Origin: Saccharopolyspora elongata
GTDB taxonomy: Bacteria; Actinomycetota; Actinomycetes; Mycobacteriales; Pseudonocardiaceae
DNA length: 64,000 nt
NCBI RefSeq assembly: GCF_004348985.1
Contig: NZ_SMKW01000003.1
Location: 1 to 64,000, forward strand
Direction: 5' to 3'
Position numbers and translations under genes: made by a program. Position 1 is the stretch's first letter, and every line of letters starts with the position of its first letter. The notes under the pieces are model-generated. The model had not been told where the DNA came from, ran no database searches, and saw nothing but the letters and a program-made list of their open reading frames with translations. Below are positions 34,694 to 43,654 of the stretch, piece after piece.

Positions 34694-35563
34694 ATGACCG
34701 ACCAGAAAGCAGTGAGCGTCCTCGGGCTCGGCGACATGGGCGCGGCGCTGGCCGAGGCGCTGCTCGCCGCCGGCCACCGGGTGACCGTGTGGAACCGCAC
34801 CGCGGCCAAGGCCGATCCGCTGGTGGCCAAGGGCGCCGCCCGCGCGGACACGGCCGCCGACGCGGTCCTCGCGAGCCGGCTGGTGATCGTCTGCCTGCTG
34901 GATTACGACTCGGTCAGCCAAGTGCTGGCCCCGCACACCGACGTGCTGGCCGGGCGGACGCTGGTCAACCTGACCAACGGCACCCCGGGGCAGGCCCGCG
35001 AGATGGCGACCTGGGCGGCCGACCACGGCGCCGACTACCTCGACGGCGGCATCATGGCCGTCCCGCCGATGATCGCCACCCCGGCGGCGTTCGTGCTCTA
35101 CAGCGGGCCGAGCGGAACCTTCGACGCCGCGCGGCCGGTGCTGGACGCCTTCGGCGAGAGCAACTACCTCGGCGACGATCCGGGCTCCGCCGCGCTGCAA
35201 GACCTCGCCCTGCTCAGCGGCATGTACGGGATGATCAGCGGCGCCCTGCACGCCTTCGCCCTGGTGCGTTCGGCAGGCGCGTCGGCGCGCGAGTTCGCGC
35301 CGCTGCTGAACCGGTGGCTGCAGACCATGAGCGGGTGGCCGGTCGGCGCGGCCGAGCAGATCGACTCGGGCGACTACGGCAAGGACGTCGTCTCCAACCT
35401 CGGCATGCAGGAAGCCGCGTACGTCAACCACTTCACGGCCGCCGACGAGGCGGGCATCAGCGCCGAACTCCTCGCGCCGCTGCACGCCCTGATGCAGCGC
35501 CGCGTCGCCGGCGGTCACGCCCACGAAGACCTCACCGGCGTCATCGAACTCCTCAAGAAGTGA
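34694..35563 (+). CDS. Imine reductase-like NAD(P)-dependent oxidoreductase (copy 1)
   Basis: 289 residues of the beta-hydroxyacid dehydrogenase/imine reductase family. Rossmann loop VLGLGDMGAALAEALLAAG, NRTAAKAD (likely NADPH preference), then LVNLTNGTPGQA and YLDGGIMAVPPMIATPAAF, a pattern of imine reductases rather than of hydroxyisobutyrate dehydrogenases. The C-terminal helical domain would form the intertwined dimer. ATG at 34694 follows AAGGGAG. It is the most divergent of three tandem paralogues and lacks the Asp that copies 2 and 3 have in their interdomain helix (HIDLF/NLDVF). Physiological substrate unknown; dimer formation and imine reduction are inferred. Confidence 0.85.
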   Translation: MTDQKAVSVLGLGDMGAALAEALLAAGHRVTVWNRTAAKADPLVAKGAARADTAADAVLASRLVIVCLLDYDSVSQVLAPHTDVLAGRTLVNLTNGTPGQAREMATWAADHGADYLDGGIMAVPPMIATPAAFVLYSGPSGTFDAARPVLDAFGESNYLGDDPGSAALQDLALLSGMYGMISGALHAFALVRSAGASAREFAPLLNRWLQTMSGWPVGAAEQIDSGDYGKDVVSNLGMQEAAYVNHFTAADEAGISAELLAPLHALMQRRVAGGHAHEDLTGVIELLKK

Positions 35564-35583
35564 CGATTTACTTGGAACACAAC

Positions 35584-36447
35584 ATGAATGAGCACGTCAC
35601 CCTGATCGGTCTGGGGCCGATGGGGCAGGCGATGGCCGGGGCTCTGCTCGATGGCGGGCATCCGGTGACGGTGTGGAACCGGACGGCGAGCCGTGCGGAC
35701 GACGTGGTCGCGCGCGGTGCCGTGCGTGCCGCAACCCCTGCTGAGGCCGTCGCGGCCGGTGGGCTGGTGGTCCTGAGCCTGACCGATTACCAGGCGATGT
35801 ACGACATCCTGGGTCCGGTCGAGGACCTGGGCGGCAAGGTGGTCGTCAACCTCAGCTCGGACACCCCGGACAAGTCCCGCGAGGCGGCGCAGTGGGTGCG
35901 GCAGCGCGGTGGCGCTTTCCTCACCGGCGGCGTGCTGGCCTCCGCGGAGATCGTCGGCACCGAGGCGGCCAAGGTGTTCTACAGCGGGCCGGCGGAACTC
36001 CTGGAGGCCCACGAGCAGACGTTGCGGCTGATCGGGAAACCGCACCACGTGGGCGAGGACCCCGGCCTGGCGCAGCTGTTCTACCTGGCGCACATCGATC
36101 TCTTCCTGGTGAGCCTGGCGGCCTACCTGCACGCCACCGCGCTGGTCGGCTCGGCCGGCGTGTCCGCGCTGGAGTTCCTGCCCTGGGCGGTGGAGAACCT
36201 GAACACCAACTCGTTCCTGCTGCCGGCCGCCGCCGAGCAGATCGACCGCGACGAGCACCCCGGAGACCTGGGGACCGCCCGGATGATGGGGGCGAGCGCC
36301 GATCACCTGCTGGCCGCCAGCGAGGCCGTGGGCCTCGACCTCGACCTGCCGCGCGCCATCAAGGCGCACTACGACCGGGCCATCGCCGCCGGGAAGGGCG
36401 GCGACAGCTGGACCCGGCTCATCGACGGGATCCGCCAACCCGCGTGA
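35584..36447 (+). CDS. Imine reductase-like NAD(P)-dependent oxidoreductase (copy 2)
   Basis: 287 residues. Nucleotide loop LIGLGPMGQAMAGALLDGG, NRTASRADD, NLSSDTPDKSREAA, and a GGVLASAEIVGTEAA segment; interdomain helix LAHIDLFLVSLAAYLHA carries the Asp that serves as a candidate proton donor in this family. It begins 20 bases after copy 1. The sequence around the start (TTGGAACACAACATGAATG) is repeated almost exactly before copy 3, showing duplication of the ribosome-binding region too. The first 56 residues differ from copy 3 at one position only. Confidence 0.85.
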   Translation: MNEHVTLIGLGPMGQAMAGALLDGGHPVTVWNRTASRADDVVARGAVRAATPAEAVAAGGLVVLSLTDYQAMYDILGPVEDLGGKVVVNLSSDTPDKSREAAQWVRQRGGAFLTGGVLASAEIVGTEAAKVFYSGPAELLEAHEQTLRLIGKPHHVGEDPGLAQLFYLAHIDLFLVSLAAYLHATALVGSAGVSALEFLPWAVENLNTNSFLLPAAAEQIDRDEHPGDLGTARMMGASADHLLAASEAVGLDLDLPRAIKAHYDRAIAAGKGGDSWTRLIDGIRQPA

Positions 36448-36488
36448 ATCCTTCACAACATCCCAACGAAATCTCCTTGGAGCACAAC

Positions 36489-37352
36489 ATGAATGAGCAC
36501 GTCACCCTGATCGGATTGGGTCCGATGGGGCAGGCGATGGTCGGGGCCCTGCTCGATGGCGGGCATCCGGTGACGGTGTGGAACCGGACCGCGAGCCGTG
36601 CCGACGACGTGGTCGCGCGCGGTGCAGTGCGCGCCGCCACCCCCGCCGAAGCCGTTGGGGCCAGCGACATCGTGATCCTGAGCCTCACCGACTACCGGGC
36701 GATGTACGACATCCTGGGCCAGGTCGAGGACTTCGGCGGCAAGGTGATCGTCAACCTCAGCTCGGACACCCCGGAGAAGACTCGCGAGGCGGCTGAGTGG
36801 GCCGAGCAGCGCGGCGCCCGATTCCTCACCGGCGGCGTCATGGTGCCCGCCCCGGCGGTCGGTACCGAAGCGTCCTACGTGTACTACAGCGGGCCGAAGG
36901 ACGTCTACGACGCGCACGAGAAGACGTTGCGGCGCATCGGGGAAACCCACTACATGGGCGATGATCCCGGCCTGGCGCAGTTGTTCTACCAGGCCAACCT
37001 GGACGTCTTCCTGACCGCGCTGTCGGCCTTCCTGCACGGCGCGGCGCTGCTCGGCTCGGCGGGCGTGCCGGCGAAGGAGTTCGAGCCGTGGGCGGTGAAG
37101 GTGCTCCAGCTCGCCGCCCAATTGCTGCCGCGAGCCGCCGAGCAGGTCGACAGCGGCGAGCACCCCGGCGACCTGAGCACGGCCAAGATGATGGGCGCGA
37201 CCGCCGACCACATCCTGGCCGCCAGCGAGGCCGCGGGCATCGACCTCGAACTCCCGCGCGCCATCAAGGCGCACTACGACCGGGCCATCGCCGCCGGGAA
37301 GGGCGGCGACAACTGGACCCGCCTCATCGACAGCATCCGGAATCCCCAGTAG
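36489..37352 (+). CDS. Imine reductase-like NAD(P)-dependent oxidoreductase (copy 3)
   Basis: 287 residues, a close relative of copy 2. The N- and C-terminal ends are nearly identical (KAHYDRAIAAGKGGD shared), while the middle (for example TGGVMVPAPAVGTEASYVYY, NLDVFLTALSAFLH) has diverged. This pattern suggests a recent duplication with selection on the substrate-facing part, or gene conversion of the ends. The RBS GGAG lies eight bases before ATG. A strong hairpin at 37364-37395 follows, closing a three-gene unit divergent from the SARP gene. Confidence 0.85.
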   Translation: MNEHVTLIGLGPMGQAMVGALLDGGHPVTVWNRTASRADDVVARGAVRAATPAEAVGASDIVILSLTDYRAMYDILGQVEDFGGKVIVNLSSDTPEKTREAAEWAEQRGARFLTGGVMVPAPAVGTEASYVYYSGPKDVYDAHEKTLRRIGETHYMGDDPGLAQLFYQANLDVFLTALSAFLHGAALLGSAGVPAKEFEPWAVKVLQLAAQLLPRAAEQVDSGEHPGDLSTAKMMGATADHILAASEAAGIDLELPRAIKAHYDRAIAAGKGGDNWTRLIDSIRNPQ

Positions 37353-37363
37353 CGGCAACGCGA

Positions 37364-37395
37364 AACGGCCGGTGGGGCACGCCCCGCCGGCCGTT
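37364..37395. terminator. Hairpin terminator between IRED-like operon and betaine importer
   Basis: AACGGCCGGTGGGGC (37364-37378) pairs with GCCCCGCCGGCCGTT (37381-37395) through one T-G pair and a two-base AC gap. It lies between two convergent operons and probably serves both. There is no T-tract. Confidence 0.7.
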
Positions 37396-37406
37396 CGGGG
37401 TTCACG

Positions 37407-38306
37407 TCACCGCCCCGGTGCGAAGGAGTTGATCACCTCCGGGTGCGCGTCGGCCCACTTCCTGGCGGCCTGCTGCTCCTGGCCACGCTGCGCGCTGTTG
37501 ATCTCGTTCTCCAGCGACGCGAGCTGCTCGTCGGTCAGCCTGAACTTCTTGATCATCTCGGTGACCTCGGGGAAGTCCTGGCTGAAGCCCGCGCGGCCGA
37601 TGGCGTGCAGCTCCTCGGCCTTGCCCATCGCTCCCAGCGGGTCCTGCAGGTCCTTGAGCGGGTACTTCGCGTACGCCCAGTGCGGGTGCCACAGCGTCAC
37701 CACGATCGGCTTCTGCTCGCCGATCGCCTTCTCCAGCGAGGCGAGCATCGCGGTGGTCGACGAGCTCTGCAGGGTGTACTCGCCGCTGAGCCCGTAGGCC
37801 GGGATGGCCTTGTCCTTGGTGGTCCGGCTCAACCCCGCCCCCGGGTCGATACCGGTGATCACACCGTTGAACTCGCCGCCCCTGCCCTTGAGGTCGGCGA
37901 TCGAGTTCACGTCGGTCAGGTACTTGGGCACCGCGATGTTCAGCGTGCCCTGGTTGTACCAAACGCCGAGGTCTTCCAGCTGCGGGCCGTACTGCCGCCA
38001 GTAGTCGCCGTGGGTTTCCGGCAGCCAGCCGTCCAGGAACAGGTCCGGGTTGCCCTGGGCGAGGCCGGCGTAGATCGGGCCGACTTCGAGCTCGGTCACG
38101 TTGACCCGGTAGCCCTGCCGCTCCAGCAGCTCCTTGTAGAGGTAGGTGACGGCGATGTCCTCGTCCCAGGCGATGTAGCCGATGTTGATCGCCTTGGCCT
38201 CCTGGCCGGTCCCGGCTTCCCGGCCACCGCAGCCGGCGGCGACCAGCACCAAGGCGAACAATGCGGCGAGGAGTGCGACGAGTCTTCGTGGTCTTCTGCT
38301 CAACAT
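37407..38306 (-). CDS. proX: Glycine betaine/proline ABC transporter substrate-binding lipoprotein
   Basis: 299 residues. Lipoprotein signal with lipobox LVAAGC, then the OpuAC fold: NIGYIAWDEDIAVTYLYKE, FLDGWLPETHGDYW and VVTLWHPHWAYAKYPLK, whose Trp residues would form the aromatic cage for a quaternary amine. Betaine, proline betaine or choline uptake for osmoprotection is the family role. ATG at 38306 is preferred over GTG 38312. Third gene of the ProV-ProW-ProX operon, 36 bp after the permease. Confidence 0.92.
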   Translation of the reverse strand: MLSRRPRRLVALLAALFALVLVAAGCGGREAGTGQEAKAINIGYIAWDEDIAVTYLYKELLERQGYRVNVTELEVGPIYAGLAQGNPDLFLDGWLPETHGDYWRQYGPQLEDLGVWYNQGTLNIAVPKYLTDVNSIADLKGRGGEFNGVITGIDPGAGLSRTTKDKAIPAYGLSGEYTLQSSSTTAMLASLEKAIGEQKPIVVTLWHPHWAYAKYPLKDLQDPLGAMGKAEELHAIGRAGFSQDFPEVTEMIKKFRLTDEQLASLENEINSAQRGQEQQAARKWADAHPEVINSFAPGR

Positions 38307-38342
38307 TCCCACCTGCCTTTCCAGAACGACCGCCGAGCGGAC

Positions 38343-39239
38343 TCAGCCGGTCTTGGCCGCTTTGCGTTCCGCCCGCGCCACCGGCGAGCGGTCCGACAAC
38401 ACAGCGGTGATCCGGTCCAGGTAGACCGCGAGGATCACCACCGACACCCCGGCCTCGAAGCCCTGGCCGAGCCGGACCCGGGTGACCGCCTCGTAGATGT
38501 CGGTGCCCAGCCCCTCCGCGCCGACCATGCCCGCGATGACCACCATCGACAGGGCCAGCATGATCACCTGGTTGATGCCGGCCATGATCGACGGCATCGC
38601 CAGCGGCAGCTGGATGCCGGTGAGGATCTTGCGGGTCGGCGCCCCGAACGCCTCGCCCGCCTCGACCACCTCGGCGTCCACCTGCCGGATGCCCAGCTCG
38701 GTGAGTCGCACACCGGGCGGCAGCGCGAAGATCACGGTGGCCACCACACCCGGCACTTCACCGATGTTGAAGAAGAAGATGACCGGGATCAGGTACACGA
38801 ACGCGGGCATGGTCTGCATCAGGTCCAGCACCGGCCGCACCACCCCGCTCACCTTGCGGCTGCGGGCTGCCAGGATCCCCACCGGGATGCCGATGGCCAC
38901 CGCGATGATGCTGGCCACCAGCACCAGCGACAGGGTTTGCATGGCCGACTCGAACATCTGCATGCTGGCGATCAGCCCGAATCCGATCAGGCTGAACAGC
39001 CCGAACCGCCAGCTGCGCAGCCACAGCGCCAGCGCGGTGAACACCAGCACCATGGCCAGGTCGGGCAGCCAGTTCAGCACGTAGGTCAGGCCGTCCACCG
39101 ACGACCGGAGCACGAGATCGATGAAGTCGAACACCGGACCGATGTTGCTGTTCAGCCAGGTGACCAGGGCCGCGAACCAGTCCCCGACGGGGATGCGCGG
39201 CAGGTCGAACTGGGCGGCGAGCCGGAGTGCCTCAGACAT
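38343..39239 (-). CDS. proW: Glycine betaine/proline ABC transporter permease
   Basis: 298 residues with about six TMs. The N-terminal region before the first TM (PVGDWFAALVTWLNSNIGPV) matches ProW proteins; the ATPase-coupling loop is GEAFGAPTRKILTGIQLPLA and the family stretch VVIAGMVGAEGLG follows. Its ATG overlaps the end of the ATPase gene by eight bases, so translation is coupled. Confidence 0.92.
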   Translation of the reverse strand: MSEALRLAAQFDLPRIPVGDWFAALVTWLNSNIGPVFDFIDLVLRSSVDGLTYVLNWLPDLAMVLVFTALALWLRSWRFGLFSLIGFGLIASMQMFESAMQTLSLVLVASIIAVAIGIPVGILAARSRKVSGVVRPVLDLMQTMPAFVYLIPVIFFFNIGEVPGVVATVIFALPPGVRLTELGIRQVDAEVVEAGEAFGAPTRKILTGIQLPLAMPSIMAGINQVIMLALSMVVIAGMVGAEGLGTDIYEAVTRVRLGQGFEAGVSVVILAVYLDRITAVLSDRSPVARAERKAAKTG

Positions 39240-40290
39240 CGGACGCCTCCTCGATCGCGGGCGCGGGGCTGTGCACCCTGGCCTCGCGGCACAGGGCCTC
39301 GAACACCGCGGCCGGGGTGACCACGCCGATCACCCGCTGCTGCTCGTCGACCACCGGGACCGGTGCCGCGCGGGCGCTCATCCGCGTGAACAGGTCCTTC
39401 ATCGGGGTGTCGGCGGGCACCGGCTCCCCGTCGGGCGGCGTGGTGCCCGGCGGCTCGGCGATGGATGCCGCGGTGAGCACCCGGCTGCGGTCGACGTCCT
39501 GGACGAACTTCGCCACGTAGTCGTCGGCCGGTTCGTTGAGGATCTGCTCCGCGGTGCCGATCTGCACGATCCGGCCTGCTCGCATCATCGCGATCCGGTC
39601 GCCCAGCTTCATCGCCTCGTTGAGGTCGTGGGTGATGAAGATGATCGTCTTTCCCAGCTTGGCTTGCAGATTCAGCAGCTGGTCCTGCATTTCGCGCTTG
39701 ATCAGCGGGTCCAGCGCGCTGAACGCCTCGTCCATCAGCAGCACATCGGTCTGCGCCGCCAGAGCGCGGGCGAGCCCGACTCGCTGCCGCATGCCGCCGG
39801 AGAGCTGCTGGGGATAACGCTCCTCCCAGCCCTCCAGGCCCACGAGGCTCAGCGCGTCGCGCGCCTGCTCGGCGATCTCGGACCTGGTGACGCCCCGGAT
39901 CTGCAGCCCGTAGCCGGCGTTGTCCAGCACGGTGCGGTGCGGGAACAGGGCGAAGTGCTGGAAGACCATGCTCATCTTCTGCTGCCGCATCGCGCGCAGT
40001 GCCGCGGCGGACATCCCGGTGATGTCCACGTCGTCGACGAGGACGCTGCCCGAGGTGGGCGTGAGCAGCCCGTTGAGCATGCGGATCAGCGTCGACTTGC
40101 CGGAGCCGGACAGCCCCATGACGACGAAGGTCTCGCCCTCCTCGACCTCGAACGTCGCGTCCACCACCGCGGCCGTGGCGCCCGCCGCGTCGAGCTCCCC
40201 CTGGCCGGCTCCCGCCTCCAGGCGGCGAACCAGTTCGGTCGGCTGCGGCCCGAAGATCTTGTAGAGCCGTTCCACGCGTACCGATGTCAC
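39232..40290 (-). CDS. proV: Glycine betaine/proline ABC transporter ATP-binding protein with CBS domains
   Basis: 352 residues. Walker A GLSGSGKSTL, signature QLSGGMRQRVGLARAL, Walker B LLMDEAFSALD, then a C-terminal CBS pair (about 240-345) as in OpuAA/ProV, which senses ionic strength or nucleotides. GTG at 40290 follows GGAGG at six bases. First gene of the importer operon; the 540-bp gap upstream is likely to hold its promoter, although no clear minus-strand consensus was found. Confidence 0.93.
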   Translation of the reverse strand: MTSVRVERLYKIFGPQPTELVRRLEAGAGQGELDAAGATAAVVDATFEVEEGETFVVMGLSGSGKSTLIRMLNGLLTPTSGSVLVDDVDITGMSAAALRAMRQQKMSMVFQHFALFPHRTVLDNAGYGLQIRGVTRSEIAEQARDALSLVGLEGWEERYPQQLSGGMRQRVGLARALAAQTDVLLMDEAFSALDPLIKREMQDQLLNLQAKLGKTIIFITHDLNEAMKLGDRIAMMRAGRIVQIGTAEQILNEPADDYVAKFVQDVDRSRVLTAASIAEPPGTTPPDGEPVPADTPMKDLFTRMSARAAPVPVVDEQQRVIGVVTPAAVFEALCREARVHSPAPAIEEASDV

Positions 40291-40519
40291 CGATCGCCTC
40301 CACTGCTTCGCCGGTGCCGGGAGCTTCGCCCGGTCGCCGGGGCCGCGTGAATTGCCGGATCCAGCCGATCAATTCAGGCGGTCCGCGGATTTGCGTTCGC
40401 GTCCTTTCGTGCGGGTATTGATCATGTGCGGCGAGTTGTTCATGTCCGGTCGTTCGGGCGCGGATCTGATACCGGTACGGGTGTTCTATTTCGGGACCAG
40501 GTCCGGTTCGACGGATTTT

Positions 40520-40548
40520 TTGACAATCCTCTGACGTGCGAATATTCA
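40520..40548 (+). promoter_or_regulatory. Sigma70-type promoter TTGACA-N17-TATTCA
   Basis: TTGACA (40520-40525), exactly 17 bases, TATTCA (40543-40548). The predicted start is near 40555, 275 bases before mshC and pointing at it. It could give mshC a long leader, or drive a small RNA. Confidence 0.55.
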
Positions 40549-40816
40549 ACTTGTCCAAGTGAATCATCCCACTTCGGCGCCGACGTTGCGAAGCGGCGGT
40601 TTCAAAAGATCAAAGGCGGTTTTCCCGCGTTGTTCCGGTTGATTTTCCGAAGGCGTTGAATCGATCTCCTCCGGGGCCGGATTTGGTAAGTTCCTGACTG
40701 GGATCCGAATAGTTCCGACAAGATCTGGTTTCCGGTCGCGTCGGCGAGCTGCCGATCTTCCCACGATGTGATACGGGCGATGACCCGGGTGGGGGCGTCC
40801 ACCGGCCACGGGCGTT

Positions 40817-40822
40817 TAAGGT
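40817..40822 (+). promoter_or_regulatory. -10 box (TAAGGT) of mshC, leaderless
   Basis: TAAGGT ends seven bases before the mshC ATG at 40830, with no ribosome-binding site, so the message likely begins at the start codon. Confidence 0.5.
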
Positions 40823-40829
40823 CGGATGC

Positions 40830-42065
40830 ATGCAACCCTGGTCATCGGTTCCCGTGCCTCAGGTGCCGGGCACACGAAGTCCCCTGCGCCTCTTCGACAC
40901 CGCCGCCGGTGAGATCAGGCCCACCGAACCCGGGCCCGTCGCGCGGATGTACGTCTGCGGCATCACGCCGTACGACGCGACCCATCTCGGCCACGCCGCG
41001 ACCTACCTGGCGTTCGACCTGGTCCACCGGGTTTGGCTGGACAACGGTCACCAGGTGCACTACGTGCAGAACGTCACCGACATCGACGATCCGCTGCTGG
41101 AGCGCGCCGAGCGCGACAGCGAGGACTGGATCGTGCTCGCGATGCGCGAGACGGCGCTGTTCCGCGAGGACATGGCGGCGCTGCGGGTGGTGCCGCCGGC
41201 GGACTTCGTCGGCGCGGTCGAGTCGATCCCGGAGATCGTCGAGGCCGTCGGCAAGCTGCTGGCCTCCGGCGCGGCCTACCGGGTCGACGACGAGTACCCC
41301 GACATCTACTTCCGGCACCAGGCCTCCGGCCGCTTCGGCTACGAGTCCAACTACGACGACGCGACCATGCGCGCCTTCTTCGCCGAGCGCGGCGGCGACC
41401 CGGACCGCGGCGGCAAGGAGCACCCGCTGGACGCGCTGGTGTGGCGGGCCGCCCGCGACGGCGAGCCGTCCTGGGAGTCCGAGCTCGGCGCCGGCCGGCC
41501 GGGCTGGCACCTGGAGTGCTCGGTGATCGCGCTGAACCGGCTCGGGCTCGGCTTCGACGTGCAGGGCGGTGGCTCGGACCTGATCTTCCCGCACCACGAG
41601 TTCAGCGCCGCGCACGCCGAATCGCTCACCGGCGAGTTCCCGTTCGCCAAGCACTACGTGCACGCCGGGATGATCGGCCTGGACGGCGAGAAGATGTCGA
41701 AGTCCAAGGGCAACCTGGTGTTCGTGTCGCGGCTGCGCGGCGACCGGGTTGATCCGATGGCCATCCGGCTGGCGCTGCTGGACGGCCACTACCGCGCCGA
41801 CCGCGAGTGGACGGCGGACGCGCTGACCGGCGGCGCCGCGCGCCTGGCGCGCTGGCGGGAGGCCGTCGCGCTGGAGTCGGCTCCGGTGGCGGAGCAGGCG
41901 GTCGCGCGGCTGCGCGAGCGGCTGTCCGACGACCTGGACACCCAGCAGGCGCTGCGCGCGATCGACGCCTGGGCCGACGAGGCGCTGACCGCCGGTGGTT
42001 CCGACCGCGGCGCTCCGGGGCTGATCCGCGCCGCCGTCGACGCGCTGCTGGGCGTCGAGCTCTAG
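40830..42065 (+). CDS. mshC: L-cysteine:1D-myo-inositol 2-amino-2-deoxy-alpha-D-glucopyranoside ligase
   Basis: 411 residues, class I aminoacyl-tRNA synthetase fold related to CysRS. HLGH (52-55) is the HIGH motif, KMSKS (288-292) the second ATP loop; zinc ligands include Cys43 in YVCGITPYD and the Cys in [10 protein letters not shown]. The enzyme joins cysteine to GlcN-inositol in mycothiol synthesis, a pathway confined to actinobacteria. The length, shorter than CysRS and without its anticodon domain, supports MshC rather than CysRS. Followed by a true T-tailed terminator. Confidence 0.95.
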   Translation: MQPWSSVPVPQVPGTRSPLRLFDTAAGEIRPTEPGPVARMYVCGITPYDATHLGHAATYLAFDLVHRVWLDNGHQVHYVQNVTDIDDPLLERAERDSEDWIVLAMRETALFREDMAALRVVPPADFVGAVESIPEIVEAVGKLLASGAAYRVDDEYPDIYFRHQASGRFGYESNYDDATMRAFFAERGGDPDRGGKEHPLDALVWRAARDGEPSWESELGAGRPGWHLECSVIALNRLGLGFDVQGGGSDLIFPHHEFSAAHAESLTGEFPFAKHYVHAGMIGLDGEKMSKSKGNLVFVSRLRGDRVDPMAIRLALLDGHYRADREWTADALTGGAARLARWREAVALESAPVAEQAVARLRERLSDDLDTQQALRAIDAWADEALTAGGSDRGAPGLIRAAVDALLGVEL

Positions 42066-42086
42066 AACCGGCGATCAACACGGAGA

Positions 42087-42124
42087 GTGAGCGGAAGCCG
42101 ATTGTTCGGCTTCCGTTCACTTTT
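42087..42124 (+). terminator. Intrinsic terminator after mshC
   Basis: GTGAGCGGAAGCCGA pairs with TCGGCTTCCGTTCAC (one G-T pair) across a TTGT loop, followed by TTTT. This is the clearest classical rho-independent terminator in the window, 21 bases after the mshC stop. Confidence 0.85.
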
Positions 42125-42189
42125 CTGGTGGACTTGTTCGATCCGGTTCCGGAGCTGCGTTAAATCCGGCAAAAGTAGCCGGTCAGCGC

Positions 42190-42203
42190 ATGGTATGCAC
42201 CAT
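42190..42203. promoter_or_regulatory. Inverted repeat ATGGT-ATGC-ACCAT upstream of the StyA-like gene
   Basis: Five-base arms with a four-base centre, 161 bases before the monooxygenase start. It may be an operator, but no regulator gene lies next to it. The 240-bp gap holds no other gene. Confidence 0.3.
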
Positions 42204-42363
42204 TCGTGGAACGAGTTCGCATGCCGCATGGACTTCGCAAACCCCGTCTGGTTGGATCTTGCTCGGTTACTGGGAGCAATGGACCAATCTGCTGCGACGA
42301 ATGGCGGAATGGGTCTGCTGTGCCCGGGAGTTCGGGGAGACCAACGGGAAGGTGGTCGGGGAG

Positions 42364-43593
42364 ATGCGGAAGGTCCTGATCGTCGGGGCGGGACAGTCCG
42401 GGTTGCAGCTGGGACTCAGCCTGCAGGCGCTGCGCTACGAGGTGACGTTGATCTCGGCGCGGACGCCGGCGGAGATCCGGGGCGGCCGGGTGATGTCCAC
42501 GCAGGTCATGTTCCGGACCGCGCTCGGGTGCGAACGGGAGCACGGCCTGAACCTGTGGGAGGAGCAGGCGCCGAAGATCACCGGGCTGCGGCTGTCGGTG
42601 GGCGGCCCGGACGGCTCCCGGGTGCTGGACTGGCGGGGCGAGCTGACGGGCTTCGCGCAGTCGGTGGACCAGCGGTTGAAGATGGCCGGGTGGCTGGAGC
42701 TCTTCGCCGAGCGCGGCGGCGCCGTCGAGTACCGCGACATCGAGGCGTCCGACCTGGACGAGCTGAGCCGCGGCTACGACCTGGTGCTGGTCGCGGCGGG
42801 TGCCGGGAAGCTCGGCCGCATCTTCGAACGCGACCCGGGGTGGTCCCCGTTCGCCGAGCCGCAGCGGGCGCTCGCGGTGTCCTACCTGCGCGGCGCCGCA
42901 CCATCGTCCGATGTGGACGATTCGGGGCTGGTCCGGTTCAACTCGGTGCCGGGCGTGGGCGAGGTCTTCGTCATTCCCGGCTACACCGAGGGCGGGCCGT
43001 GCGACATCCTGTTCTTCGAGGGCCTCCCGGGCGGGCCGCTGGACTGCTGGGCCGATCGCCCGGGTCCCGAGGAGCACCGGGCGCGGATGCTGGAGCTGCT
43101 GCGCGCCCACATGCCGTGGGAGCACGAGCGGTTCGCTGGCGCGGAACTGACCGACGACCGGGCGGTCCTGGCCGGCGGGGTGACCCCGGTGGTGCGCAAG
43201 CCGGTCGCGCGGCTGCCCTCCGGGGCGGCGGTGCTGGGCATGGCGGACGCGGTGGTGGTCACCGACCCGGTCACCGGGCAGGGCGTCAACAGCGCGAGCA
43301 AGGCGGCGGAGTCCTATTTGGACAGCATCGTGCGGCGGGCGGACCGGCCGTTCCACGCCGAGTGGATGCAGGAGACCTTCGACCGGTTCTGGGACTACGC
43401 CCGGCACGTGACGGTGTGGAGCAACGCGATGCTGCAACCGTCGCCGCCGCACGTGCAGCGGCTGCTCGGCGCGGCGGTGGAGATCCCGGCGATCCGGAAC
43501 CGCTTCGTGAACGGCTTCGACGACCCGGCGGACTTCGAGTCCTGGTTCCTCGACCCGGCCGGAGCCGAGGAGTACCTCAGCCGCCTCAGTTGA
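42364..43593 (+). CDS. Styrene monooxygenase StyA-like FAD-dependent oxygenase
   Basis: 409 residues. GxGxxG loop LIVGAGQSGLQLGLSL at the N-terminus, RGGRVMSTQVMF after it, and the second FAD motif GMADAVVVTDPVTGQGVNSASKAAE (split here: GMADAVVVTD then PVTGQGVNSA). The central substrate domain matches the two-component styrene/indole epoxidase group, which takes reduced FAD from a partner reductase (StyB). No reductase gene is near, so it must use an unlinked one, or has another role. ATG at 42364 has AAGGTGG upstream; longer starts at 42190 or 42301 are weaker. Confidence 0.83.
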   Translation: MRKVLIVGAGQSGLQLGLSLQALRYEVTLISARTPAEIRGGRVMSTQVMFRTALGCEREHGLNLWEEQAPKITGLRLSVGGPDGSRVLDWRGELTGFAQSVDQRLKMAGWLELFAERGGAVEYRDIEASDLDELSRGYDLVLVAAGAGKLGRIFERDPGWSPFAEPQRALAVSYLRGAAPSSDVDDSGLVRFNSVPGVGEVFVIPGYTEGGPCDILFFEGLPGGPLDCWADRPGPEEHRARMLELLRAHMPWEHERFAGAELTDDRAVLAGGVTPVVRKPVARLPSGAAVLGMADAVVVTDPVTGQGVNSASKAAESYLDSIVRRADRPFHAEWMQETFDRFWDYARHVTVWSNAMLQPSPPHVQRLLGAAVEIPAIRNRFVNGFDDPADFESWFLDPAGAEEYLSRLS

Positions 43594-43654
43594 GAATATT
43601 CGCCCGTTTGGGCTAGAAAAGGCGCGACTGATCATCTCAATCCAGGAGGTTGTC

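Larger units (their letters stand above)
40291..40829. other. 539-bp intergenic region, AT-richer, between proV and mshC
   Basis: This is the longest gene-free stretch of the window and visibly less GC-rich than the genes around it. Small open frames on both strands have no codon character. It contains a near-consensus plus-strand promoter at 40520-40548 and the mshC -10 box at 40817-40822. What the upstream promoter transcribes is not clear. Confidence 0.55.

Noticed and set aside
34594..34851. N-terminal extension of the SARP protein
   Set aside because: It would cross the start of the divergent IRED-like gene, lacks protein character, and a leaderless promoter supports GTG at 34593.
40426..40835. 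Small genes in the gap before mshC
   Set aside because: Frames on both strands of 60-81 codons without codon bias, ribosome-binding site or known motif.
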